Position numbers and translations under genes: made by a program. Below, one piece after another: positions 25,151 through 33,500 of a DNA stretch of 64,000 nt (position 1 is the first letter of the stretch; every line of letters begins with the position of its first letter). The stretch comes from Streptomyces sp. CBMA123 (GTDB taxonomy: Bacteria; Actinomycetota; Actinomycetes; Streptomycetales; Streptomycetaceae). The DNA is taken from contig NZ_MECK01000621.1 of NCBI RefSeq assembly GCF_014596465.1, positions 47,713 to 111,712 on the forward strand. The letters are read 5' to 3'. Below the pieces are notes generated by a model that saw nothing but the letters and a program-made list of their open reading frames with translations, did no database searches and had not been told where the DNA came from.

Positions 25151-26224
25151 TCAGCGGCGCCAGCGGTGGAAGGTGTCCCACTCCCGGGTGATCCAGGTGC
25201 CGTCGCCGACCGGCACCACGGTGTCGACCTCGGCCATCGGGTACTCGATGCGGCCGTGCAGGGCGCCGGTCGCCGGGTCGGCGAGCCAGTGGCTGTGCTC
25301 CTGCCAGCGGTCCTCGCCGAACAGGTACACCGCGGCCTCGTCGTACGGGTTGTGGAGCGTCACCATCGCCGTGTCGTCGTCCACGAACCCGCTCCAGGAG
25401 GAGATGTACGGGGCGTTGTGCACCGAGCAGTCGCCGGTGCCGGGGGCCGGGAAGTCGCCCAGGCCGAGCGAGGCGGTGACCTGGCGGGTGGGCAGGCTGT
25501 GCCAGCTGACGTCCCGTCCTCTGCGGTCGAGGGTCATGCAGCGGGTGTTCCGTGAGTCCGTGCCCAGGTAGTCGCGGTCGCCGAGGCGTAGGGCGCCCCG
25601 GTCCTGCGGCGCCGGCCCGCCCAGGACGATGGCCCCGGCCTCCCAGCGCGCCTCGTAGCGGGTATCGGCCGTCCGTCCTCCGGACACGGTCACGCCGGCG
25701 ACCTCGCCGTGCTCGTCCCAGAGCAGGCCGACGGACCGTTCGTAGCCGCCGCACGGGAGCACGCTCCGCGCCAGCACCGTCCCCTGGGCGTCCAGGGTGA
25801 GGATCAGGGTGCGGTCGGGCAGGCCGGAGGGGAGCCGCAGCCAGATCCGGAGCTCCGTGTCCGCGCCGGCCGTGTCCGTCCCGACCGTCGAGAACGCGAG
25901 GTACCCCCAGCGGCCCACCTCCCAGGCGCCGTACGGCTGTTCCCACAACCTCCTGCCGTCCCGGGCGACGGCGACGTACCCCGTCGCGGTGCCGAAGACG
26001 GCGAACGACAGGTCGGGCGCCGGCCACACCCTCGGCCACGCGGTGGGCGCCGGGGCCGGGAACTCGGCTGCCGGCTCCGCCTGTTCCCGCAGCTCGTGGA
26101 CGCGCAGCGACCCGGCGGTGTGGACCAGCAGCCGGGGAACGGGGCCGGTGGGGTCGATGAAGGCCTGGGCGCCGTGCGGGTCCGGGATCGGGTACGTGGC
26201 CACCAGTCGCGGTGTGATCGTCAT
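25151..26224 (-). CDS. Hypothetical protein, probable beta-propeller
   Basis: 357 residues from the ATG at 26224. I do not recognise the family. Repeated beta-rich blades of similar layout (PRLLVHTAGSLRVHEL; LSFAVFGTATGYVAVARDGR; GYLAFSTVGTDTAGADTELR; TAMVTLHNPYDEAAVYLFGE; GTWITREWDTFHRWR) suggest a WD40/Kelch-like propeller without a clear WD signature. No signal peptide or membrane segment. Strong third-position GC bias supports coding. It stands alone, convergent with the wall protein gene and divergent from the rhodanese gene. A protein-interaction role is only inference. Confidence 0.7.
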   Translation of the reverse strand: MTITPRLVATYPIPDPHGAQAFIDPTGPVPRLLVHTAGSLRVHELREQAEPAAEFPAPAPTAWPRVWPAPDLSFAVFGTATGYVAVARDGRRLWEQPYGAWEVGRWGYLAFSTVGTDTAGADTELRIWLRLPSGLPDRTLILTLDAQGTVLARSVLPCGGYERSVGLLWDEHGEVAGVTVSGGRTADTRYEARWEAGAIVLGGPAPQDRGALRLGDRDYLGTDSRNTRCMTLDRRGRDVSWHSLPTRQVTASLGLGDFPAPGTGDCSVHNAPYISSWSGFVDDDTAMVTLHNPYDEAAVYLFGEDRWQEHSHWLADPATGALHGRIEYPMAEVDTVVPVGDGTWITREWDTFHRWRR

Positions 26225-26384
26225 GCCGGAATCCTCTCGCAGCGTACGGCTGGCGGGATCTTGGCGGCCTCAGGCGTTCACGCCACTCGTGGGGCGGGCC
26301 CGGGGATCAGAGGATGGAGCCGTCGCCGACCGGGGATGCCGGTCCGGATCCCCGCCCCACCAGCAGGAACACGAGGTAAGCCCC

Positions 26385-26870
26385 ATGCCCGCCACCACGT
26401 CCCCCGAGATCACCAGCGCCGTCCTGAGCGTGCCCGCCGCCGCCCCGGCCGAGGCCGCCGCCCACTACGCCGCCCGGCTCGCCTTCGAGGCGGACGTCTC
26501 CGACGTCCACGCCGACCTCGCCTCCGGTGCACCCGGCGTCGTGGTCGTCGACACCCGCAGCGACGTCGCCTGGGCCCAGGGCCACATTCCCGGCGCCCTC
26601 CACATCCCCACCGCGCGGATCGCCGACCTGGCGCCCCACCTGATCGACCCGGCCCAGACCGTGGTCACCTACTGCTGGGGCCCCGGCTGCAACGGCGCCA
26701 CCCGCGCCGCGCTGGCCTTCGCCCGCCTCGGCTACCAGGTCAAGGAAATGCTCGGGGGCTTCGAGTACTGGGCCCGCGAGGGCTTCGCCTACGACTCCGC
26801 CACCGGCCCCCAGCAGCGCCCCATCGACGACCTGACCGCCCCGCGCTCGGGCATCTCCTGCGCATGCTGA
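26385..26870 (+). CDS. Rhodanese-domain sulfurtransferase
   Basis: 161 residues from the ATG at 26385 with GAGGT upstream. Single rhodanese domain: VVVVDTRSDVAWAQGHIPGA-LHIP (residues 52-75) and active-site loop TYCWGPGCNGATRAA, with Cys97 and Cys102 as candidate persulfide-forming residues. This loop is longer than the six-residue canonical CRxGxR loop. The C-terminus ends CAC. It transfers sulfane sulfur, possibly to cyanide or thiols. The next gene (GNAT) starts inside its final codons, so the two are translationally coupled. Confidence 0.9.
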   Translation: MPATTSPEITSAVLSVPAAAPAEAAAHYAARLAFEADVSDVHADLASGAPGVVVVDTRSDVAWAQGHIPGALHIPTARIADLAPHLIDPAQTVVTYCWGPGCNGATRAALAFARLGYQVKEMLGGFEYWAREGFAYDSATGPQQRPIDDLTAPRSGISCAC

Positions 26871-27430
26871 CCCACACCGCACGGCCGGGCGGCACCATCC
26901 GCCCGGCCACCCCGGCCGACCTCCGGGCGATAGCCCACCTGTGCGCCGCCCACGCCGCCTTCGAACGCGCCAGTCCGGTGCCCGCCGACCTCGCCGAGCG
27001 CCTGGCGCCCGCACTGTTCTCGGCACCGCCGAGAGCCTGGTGCCTCGTCGTCGAGTGCGCCGGCGAACTGATCGGATACGCCACCTACTCCCGGGAGTTC
27101 TCCACCTGGCAGGCGGCCGACTACGTGCACCTGGACTGCCTGTTCGTCACCGAGGCCCACCGGGGCGAGGGCTGGGGGCACGCCCTGCTCGCCGCCGTGC
27201 GGACCGCGGCAGCGGCCGGCGGCGCCACCCAACTCCAGTGGCAGACACCGGACTGGAACACCGACGCCATCCGCTTCTACCACCGCGCGGGAGCCCACGG
27301 GCGGTCCAAGCTCCGCTTCGCACTTCCGGTGGGGCCGCAGCCGTCAGGCGTGGGCGTGGGGGACGGGCTTGCCGGTGACGGTATCGGCCAGGATCCCGGG
27401 TGCCGAGTGGGTGGTGCAGGACGGCCTTGA
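26864..27430 (+). CDS. GNAT-family N-acetyltransferase
   Basis: 188 residues; the ATG at 26864 overlaps the rhodanese stop by seven bases. GNAT fold: TIRPATPADLRAIAHLC at the N-terminus, ELIGYATYSREFSTWQAADYV and the acetyl-CoA loop VTEAHRGEGWGHALLAAVR (consensus R/Q-x-x-G-x-G/A), then WNTDAIRFYHRAGA in motif B. It resembles spermine/spermidine or arylamine acetyltransferases of the diamine group. The last 35 residues are Gly-rich and low-complexity, probably a read-through extension. Acceptor unknown; coupling to a rhodanese may reflect shared thiol or amine detoxification (inference). Confidence 0.88.
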   Translation: MLTHTARPGGTIRPATPADLRAIAHLCAAHAAFERASPVPADLAERLAPALFSAPPRAWCLVVECAGELIGYATYSREFSTWQAADYVHLDCLFVTEAHRGEGWGHALLAAVRTAAAAGGATQLQWQTPDWNTDAIRFYHRAGAHGRSKLRFALPVGPQPSGVGVGDGLAGDGIGQDPGCRVGGAGRP

Positions 27431-27448
27431 GCCGAACGCATTCCCCCG

Positions 27449-28420
27449 TCACCCCGCCAGGGCCGCGCGGAGGAACCGGAGGATCTCGGTTTGGGCGGCT
27501 TCGGCCTGGGGTTCTACGCCGGGCAGGGTGAGGAACGCGTGCTGCGCGCCCGGGTATTCGGAGAGCCGGGCCGGTGTCCCGGCCTCGCGCAGCCGCTCGG
27601 CGTAGCGGCGGCCGTGGTCGGCGACCGGGTCATGGGTGGGCACCACCACGAGTGCCGGGGCGAGTGCGCCCAGGTCGTCCGCGTAGAGCGGTGAGACGGC
27701 GGCGGCGTCGGTCTCCGACGGGGCGGCGAGCCGTTGGAAGAGCCGCAGTTGTGGCAGGGACAGGGTCGAGGTGTGTGCGTACTCGGCCATGGACGGGTAG
27801 CCGAACATCGTCCCGGTCACGTCGGCCACCGGGTTGACCAGGACCTGTGCCCTGAGTGTCAGGCCGGCCTCCCTGGCCCGGAGGGCGGCCAGGGCGCTGA
27901 TCAGCGCGCCGCAGCTCTCGCCGAAGACGGCCGTGCGCGCCGGGTCGACGCCCCATCGCGCGGCGTGCCGCACCAGGTGGTCGAGGACGGCCCAGCCGTC
28001 GTCGGCGGCGTTCGGGAGCGGGTCGGTGGGGGAGAGGAGGCGGTGCTCGACCGAGACGACGAGTGCGGGGAGCCGGGCGGCGAGGTGGCTGTTGGTCCAG
28101 TCGCACTGGGCCGCCGTGCCGACGAAGCCGCCGCCGTGGACGTGCACCACCAGTGGCAGGTCGGCCTGCGCGTCGTCCTCGTCGCCTTCGGCCGGGGCCG
28201 GCCGGTACACCCGGACCGGGAGGTCGCGGCCGGGCAGCGCGATCCGCTGCCAGTGGATCGTGGCGCCGGGGTGTGGCTCTCCGAGGACGGCCCGAGCCGC
28301 TTCGGAGGCACGGAAGCGGTTCTCCGCCTCGCGGTAGGCGAGCAGTTCCCCGGTCGTGATCGTCCCGAAGTCCGGCTCCGGCGGCCGGGGCGCGGTGGTT
28401 GCGGTGGTGTTCTCACTCAT
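27449..28420 (-). CDS. Alpha/beta hydrolase, HSL (family IV) esterase
   Basis: 323 residues from the ATG at 28420 with GAGGAG upstream. Oxyanion HGGG at 96-99 (VVHVHGGGFVG), nucleophile Ser169 in FGESCGA (G-x-S-x-G), Asp in PTHDPVAD (264 or 268) and His294 in GAQHAF. The N-terminal cap is acidic/helical. Family IV enzymes hydrolyse short-chain esters or lactones. It diverges from the TetR gene at 28574; repeated half-sites in the shared region (28487-28547) suggest TetR control. No signal peptide, so intracellular. Confidence 0.92.
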   Translation of the reverse strand: MSENTTATTAPRPPEPDFGTITTGELLAYREAENRFRASEAARAVLGEPHPGATIHWQRIALPGRDLPVRVYRPAPAEGDEDDAQADLPLVVHVHGGGFVGTAAQCDWTNSHLAARLPALVVSVEHRLLSPTDPLPNAADDGWAVLDHLVRHAARWGVDPARTAVFGESCGALISALAALRAREAGLTLRAQVLVNPVADVTGTMFGYPSMAEYAHTSTLSLPQLRLFQRLAAPSETDAAAVSPLYADDLGALAPALVVVPTHDPVADHGRRYAERLREAGTPARLSEYPGAQHAFLTLPGVEPQAEAAQTEILRFLRAALAG

Positions 28421-28486
28421 GTGCCCTGCTCCTCTTCCGGCGCGATGCCGGGTGTCGTCGCGGTCGGACAACCCGATGCCGACATT

Positions 28487-28547
28487 ATGCACGCACCGCG
28501 TGCAGCGGCGAGTGCATTAAGGAGCGCATTGGCGAGTGCATGCATTA
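28487..28547. promoter_or_regulatory. Cluster of TNATGCAC half-sites between esterase and TetR
   Basis: GGCGAGTGCAT occurs at 28507-28517 and 28531-28541 (24 bp apart). ATTATGCAC near 28487-28495 forms an inverted partner to GTGCATTAA (28512-28520), and the second copy runs into TGCATGCATTA, which contains the 8-bp palindrome TGCATGCA. Located in the divergent region, these are plausible TetR half-sites. Confidence 0.5.
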
Positions 28548-28573
28548 GGCTCAGTCTGGACGAAAGGGGCGGG

Positions 28574-29227
28574 ATGACTGGCCGCAGGCGATGGTCGACC
28601 GAGGAGATCCTGGACACCGCGGCGATGCTGCTGCGCACGGGCGACGCCGAGTCGTTCAGCGTGCGCAAGCTCGCCGCGGCCCTGGGGACCGACTCCTCCA
28701 GCCTCTACCGGCACTTCCGCAACAAGACCGAACTGCTGCGCGCGGTCGCCGACCGGGTCCTGCTGGCCACCATGGACGGCCACCGCCCCGAGGGCGACTG
28801 GAAGCAACGCGTCACCGCCCTGGCCCTGCGCCTGCGCGAGGCCTTCGGCGAGCAGCCCCAACTCGCCGCGATCTGGGGGCGTTACGGCTCCGGCGGCACC
28901 GGGTCCCGGCTGGTGATGGAGGAGTTGCTGCAGGCCCTGCGCGCCTCCGGCCTGCCCGACCCGGAGATCCCGGCGCGCTACCACCGGCTCGTGATCCTGC
29001 TCGCCGCGCTGATCTCCTCCGAGGCCGGCCTCAGCACCGTCAGCTCCGAGGAGTACGCGCAGGGCATGGAGCAGTTCCGCGTCGCCGTGCTCGGCGCCGA
29101 CCCCGAGCACTTCCCCGCCCTGGCCCACTTCGCCCGCGACATCCGCCCCCTCGGCGCGGACCGCCGTACCGCGTTCGAGGAGATCCTCGCCGCCCAACTC
29201 GCCCACATCGAGGCCAAGTTTCCCTGA
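28574..29227 (+). CDS. TetR-family transcriptional regulator
   Basis: 217 residues from the ATG at 28574 with AAAGGGGCGGG upstream. TetR_N helix-turn-helix: SVRKLAAALGTDSSSLYRHF-RNKTELLRAV (about 35-64). The C-terminal ligand domain is helical and Leu-rich (LVILLAALISSEAGLSTVSS). It diverges from the esterase at 28420. Half-sites with core GTGCAT lie between them, so autoregulation and repression of the esterase is the likely circuit. Its 3' end faces the pore-protein operon across a shared hairpin (29351-29389). Inducer unknown. Confidence 0.92.
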   Translation: MTGRRRWSTEEILDTAAMLLRTGDAESFSVRKLAAALGTDSSSLYRHFRNKTELLRAVADRVLLATMDGHRPEGDWKQRVTALALRLREAFGEQPQLAAIWGRYGSGGTGSRLVMEELLQALRASGLPDPEIPARYHRLVILLAALISSEAGLSTVSSEEYAQGMEQFRVAVLGADPEHFPALAHFARDIRPLGADRRTAFEEILAAQLAHIEAKFP

Positions 29228-29350
29228 GCTTGTGGCTCGACGAATCCGGCCGACCGGCCGGAGACGTCCGACGCTCGGCGGCCTCCGGTCAGGCGGACCG
29301 CTCGGCGCCGTAGGGGCCGTGGCGCACCCGGAACCTCATGGGGCCGGCCT

Positions 29351-29389
29351 GGACGCGACGGTCCCCGGACTACCGGGGCCGCCGCGTCC
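29351..29389. terminator. Convergent hairpin between TetR and the pore-protein operon
   Basis: GGACGCGACGGTCCCCGG (29351-29368) pairs with CCGGGGCCGCCGCGTCC (29373-29389) across ACTA, with one mismatch and one bulge. It lies 19 bases past the stop of the minus-strand gene ending at 29408 and 124 bases past the TetR stop. Confidence 0.75.
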
Positions 29390-29407
29390 AGGACCGGTTG
29401 GGCGCCG

Positions 29408-30511
29408 CTACGCGGTTCCGGCGCAGTTGGTGAACGTGGGCCTGGTCCGCGCGCTGTAGATGCTCGCGCCGCCGTTGTTGTCGTACTTGAGGGGCACGGT
29501 GATGGTGTCGTCGGCGGTCCAGGGGAAGCCCTGGGCGTCGAACGTGAAGGTTCCGGTGGCCTTGGTGGCCAGTTCGGACAGCGTGACCCACCCGTACTGG
29601 CGCGGAGGCACGCTCACGGTCAGCTTGCTGCCCAGCTCCTGCTTGAGGTCCACCGTGGTCGCGCCGTTGATCTCACCGGTGATTTCCAGCTCGACCTTGG
29701 CGAGACCGATGTCGCCGCCGACCTTCAGGCTTCCCCCCAGCTTGAAGCCGATGGTGTTGCTCCACCCCGTGGTGGTGCTCAGCGAGAACTCCCACGGGAT
29801 CGTGGTCGAGGTGTCGTTGAACCAGATCGGGGAGACGCACTGCTCCGGCAGCGTGAACGGCGGTGTCTGGCTGCTCGTGGTCCACGAGCAGGTCGCAGTG
29901 TCCTTGTTGCACCGGGCGGCCGCGTAGTCCACGGCGGTGTTCCACGCCGTCTGGTAGACCTCGGTGGGCAGCGTCCACTGCTGGTACGGCGTGTTGTCGC
30001 ACCGGTAGGTGTACGCCCAGTTGTCGCTGGCGGGAGGTATCTGGACGGTCAGGCAGGAGTTGTCGCCGACCTGGCGGATCCTGAACGCCTTCTGTGCCGA
30101 TCCGGCGACCGGTTGGAAGTACCACTGTTCGGACGCCCGCCCGTCACAGGGCTGTTGCCGCAGTTGGTAGCCGGCGGTGGTCAGGTCCACGCACTTGCCG
30201 GTGGTGGCGTTGGCGATGGCGAAGCCCGAGCCGAGGCTGGTGCCCGTGTTGATGCGCCACGTGGTGGCGGACCCCGGCGCCGGGTTGACGGAGATGGCCG
30301 CGTTGTCGTCGTAGCTGCCGTCCTGGACGTCCAGCAGCTTCCCGTTGCTGACGTTGGTGAACGTCAGCTGGACCAGTGCCGTGACCGACGCACCGCTCTC
30401 CTCATGCGCGGCAGCAGGGGACGTCATGATCCCCACGGCCGCGCACAGCACCGCCGCGACAACGGTCGCTCTCCTCCATAGGGTTGGTCTTCTTGTTGCT
30501 CTTCTTGTCAC
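29408..30511 (-). CDS. Secreted ricin-lectin / aerolysin-like beta-pore-forming protein
   Basis: 367 residues from the GTG at 30511, which follows AAAGGAG. Signal peptide: ATVVAAVLCAAVGIMTSPAA-A. Residues about 45-180 are a ricin-type beta-trefoil (GKLLDVQDGSYDDNAA, ASEQWYFQPV, PYQQWTLP, several Cys). Residues about 215-365 are beta-rich with alternating Ser/Thr and the amphipathic hairpin pattern of the aerolysin/ETX-MTX2 class (IPWEFSLSTTTGWSNTIGFK, then LGGSLKVGGDIGLAKVELEI, then SVPPRQYGWVTL). A lectin fused to an aerolysin module is a known pore-toxin design. It starts 24 bp after the Rhs toxin stop on the same strand, so the two form one transcription unit. Pore activity is inferred from pattern only. 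Confidence 0.75.
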   Translation of the reverse strand: MTRRATRRPTLWRRATVVAAVLCAAVGIMTSPAAAHEESGASVTALVQLTFTNVSNGKLLDVQDGSYDDNAAISVNPAPGSATTWRINTGTSLGSGFAIANATTGKCVDLTTAGYQLRQQPCDGRASEQWYFQPVAGSAQKAFRIRQVGDNSCLTVQIPPASDNWAYTYRCDNTPYQQWTLPTEVYQTAWNTAVDYAAARCNKDTATCSWTTSSQTPPFTLPEQCVSPIWFNDTSTTIPWEFSLSTTTGWSNTIGFKLGGSLKVGGDIGLAKVELEITGEINGATTVDLKQELGSKLTVSVPPRQYGWVTLSELATKATGTFTFDAQGFPWTADDTITVPLKYDNNGGASIYSARTRPTFTNCAGTA

Positions 30512-30535
30512 CGATGTGCTCCTTTCGTCGTGCCC

Positions 30536-33500
30536 CTACGGCCTGTGCCCTGGGGAGTTGACCTTGTTGGACAGGTTGCCCTTGCCGCCGAGCTCGTCGA
30601 TGAGCGAGGCCTCCGCCTTCTCGCGAGAGCCCTTGCCGCCGGGGACGTGGACGAGGAGGACGTCGTCACCTTTCTCCGTCCTGCCGTTCCTGACGTGTTC
30701 ACCCAGTCGACGGTCGAAGTCATTGGTCTGCCCCACGTACAGCCGCCCCTGCGGGTCCGCCCTGTCCTTGAACGCGTAGACCCCCTCCTGCGGAAGGCCA
30801 CAGCTGTTGTTGTGCACCAAGACCGGCGTCGGCCCCGCCAGCACGAAATAGGTATGGATCTGGCCAACGGTGAGGTTGTAGACGGTCTGGCCATCGACGT
30901 CCCCGCGATCGTTCACCGCCGTGACGGTCACGGCGTCGGCGCCGCGTGGGCCGCGGACCTGGTCGCCGCGTCGCAGGTCGCCCGCGTCCGTCCAGCCTCG
31001 GCCTTGGACCCAGATGGGGTGATTGGCGGTGGCGGTGATCGTCGTCGGGGTCCGGGTGTCGAGGCCGATGTCGATCAGGTGTTTCGTGCCGTGGCCGACG
31101 ATGACGTCCGTGACGGGTTCAGCCGCGGTGTGACCGGTGGCCGGGTCGGTGGCTTGGACCTGGTCGCCGATCTGAACGGAGCTGATGGGTTTGGTGGTGC
31201 CGTCGGCCATCACCACAGGGGTGTCCGTGGCGAAGGAGTTGCACTTCTCCGCGGCTTGGGCGGCTTTGCCGACGGTCGACGCTTCCTTCGCGGCGGATCT
31301 TGCGAGGGTGCTGGCGAGCTTGCCGCCGGGGACGGCACCGAGCGCGTCCATGGCGGCTTCTTTGTAGTGCCCTTGCGCCAGTTGCCCGGCCGCGGCCGCG
31401 CCAGAGGCGACCGTCCCGATCGGGCCCGGCACGAAGGCCACCACTTCCGCCGCCTTGGTGGCGGTGGAGACGACCGATTTCCAACCGAAGGTGCCGGCGA
31501 GGTCCAGGCCGTTGATCGGGTCCGCGTTGACGTAGTCGTAGTCGTTGGCCGACCCGCCCTGCACCGGGTCGACCTGCAGGAAGCGGCCGAGCACCGGCAG
31601 GTAGACGCGTGCGCCCATCTCGATGGCCTGCTGGCCGGCCAGGTGCTCCACCGGCCGCTCGTGCTGGCCCAACCACCCGAAGTCCATCCCACCGGCCGCG
31701 GTGGCCGGGACGGAGATGTCGGTCAAGGCGCCGGTGGCGGGGTCGATGTTCTGGCCGTACGGGTCGTAGAGGCGGATGTCGCCGGTGCGGGTGGCGGACC
31801 CGTCTGCGGTGAACAGCACGTCGCCGTGGATGTTCGGATAGGCCCAGTTGGTGGTGGCGGCCTTGTCGTAGTTCTTGGTCAGCAGCACCCCGCCGGGCAG
31901 CGCCACGATGCGCTGGAGCAGGCTGCCGTCCTTGCCCAGGATGAGGTCCGCGTCGTCGTGCTTGGAACTGTAGGAGTAGCGGGTGGTCCCGTTCTTCGAC
32001 ACGTCGGCGGCACCGGCGATCGTGCGGGCGATCAGCCGGTCGGCCGGGTCCCTGGTGTAGGAGATCGACGTACCGGACGCGGTCGTGGTCTGGACGTGCC
32101 GCCTGGTGGAGTCGTAGCCGAGGGTGTCGCCCCCGAGCGTGACCGTGTCGCCGTGGGTGTCGTAGGCCACTGTCAGCGTCAGGCCGCCGCTGGTGGAGGT
32201 CAGCCGATCGGCGTCGTCGAAGCAGTAGGTGGTGGTGACCGCCGGAGCGCCTTCGAGGCTGTCGGTGGACGAGGTCCGGTTGGTGTTCCGGCCGGCCGCC
32301 TTGTTCGTACCGCAGCCCTCGGCCGGGTCGAACCGGTAGCCGAGCTGGTGGTGCGGGACGGTCGCCGCGGTCAGTCGGCCCAGGGCGTCGTAGGTGTACG
32401 AGTAGTTCGCGACGGGCTTCCCGTCCGCGGTCACTGCGTCGTCGGTGACGCGGTTGTCGCGGGAGCGGGCGACCGTGTCGACCACCGTGGATGCCGAGGT
32501 CTTCCACGTCAACGCCGATGACTTGCCCGCGTCGTTGCGTGCCAACGAGGCGAGGCGGGATCCATTGCCGTAGGCGACACCGGCCAGTTCGGCGGCGGCG
32601 TCGTAGGCGGGGGTGGCGGCCGTGACCCCGTCCACCGTGACGTTGGTCAACTGGTTGGCGGTGTTCCAGGCGTATGCCACCGTACTGGACACGCCCTTGA
32701 CGGTGGTGGTGTCCGTCGTCAGCCGCCCGACCTGGTCGTAGGTGGCCGTGGAGGTGACGCCGTTGGCGTCGGTGTAGCCGACCTCCTGGCCCAGCAGGTC
32801 GATCACGGTGGTGATCGACCCGTTCTCGTCGGTCACCTTCGAAGTCAGCGGGTCACCGCCGACGGCGTAGTCGGTGACGACGGTGCGCGCCGCCTTGCCG
32901 CCGTAGGCGGGCGCGCTCTTCCTCACCACCCGACCGCGTACGTCGTAGCTGTTGCAGGCCCATGCCTCGTCGTTGATGCGCTGGGCCACCACACGGCCGG
33001 CCTCGTCGTACACCGTCTCGCCGGTGAGCGCTGGTCCGTTGCCCGGTTTGGCGGCCGTGGCGGTCTTGGCCATGCCGCCCTGGTTGGCGGCGGGAGCGTT
33101 CGGGTCGCAGGGGTTGGCGCGGCTCTCGCTGTCGCCGTAGTAGACGGTCGTGCCGCGCTTGTCGGGGTTGGCGATGTCGCCGGCGGGCATGGCCGTGGCC
33201 AGCCTGCGCAGATAGCCCTCGCCAGGCCGCTCGTAGGTGGTCCGGGCGGTCAGGCCCAGTCCGCCGGGGTCAGCCGTAGTGGACACCGGGAGCCCGTACG
33301 CCGGGTCGATGCCCGCGCCCGGATCCGAGTAGCTGCTGGCGGTGTGCCTGGACGGCGCCCGTTCCTTGTCCCCGCCGGAGGTGTCGTCGGTGGTCGTACC
33401 CGTCGCCCACCCGTACCGGGGCGCGAGGTTCGTCCCGGGCACCGGGGCGGGGGCGCCGGCGCCGGGCGGGGTCCAGGTGAAGTCCAGGGCTCCGGTCGTG

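Noticed and set aside
30530..32521. Long plus-strand frame opposite the Rhs toxin
   Set aside because: Antisense shadow of high-GC coding DNA; no domain or start signal, while the minus strand holds continuous YD repeats, Hint and GIY-YIG.
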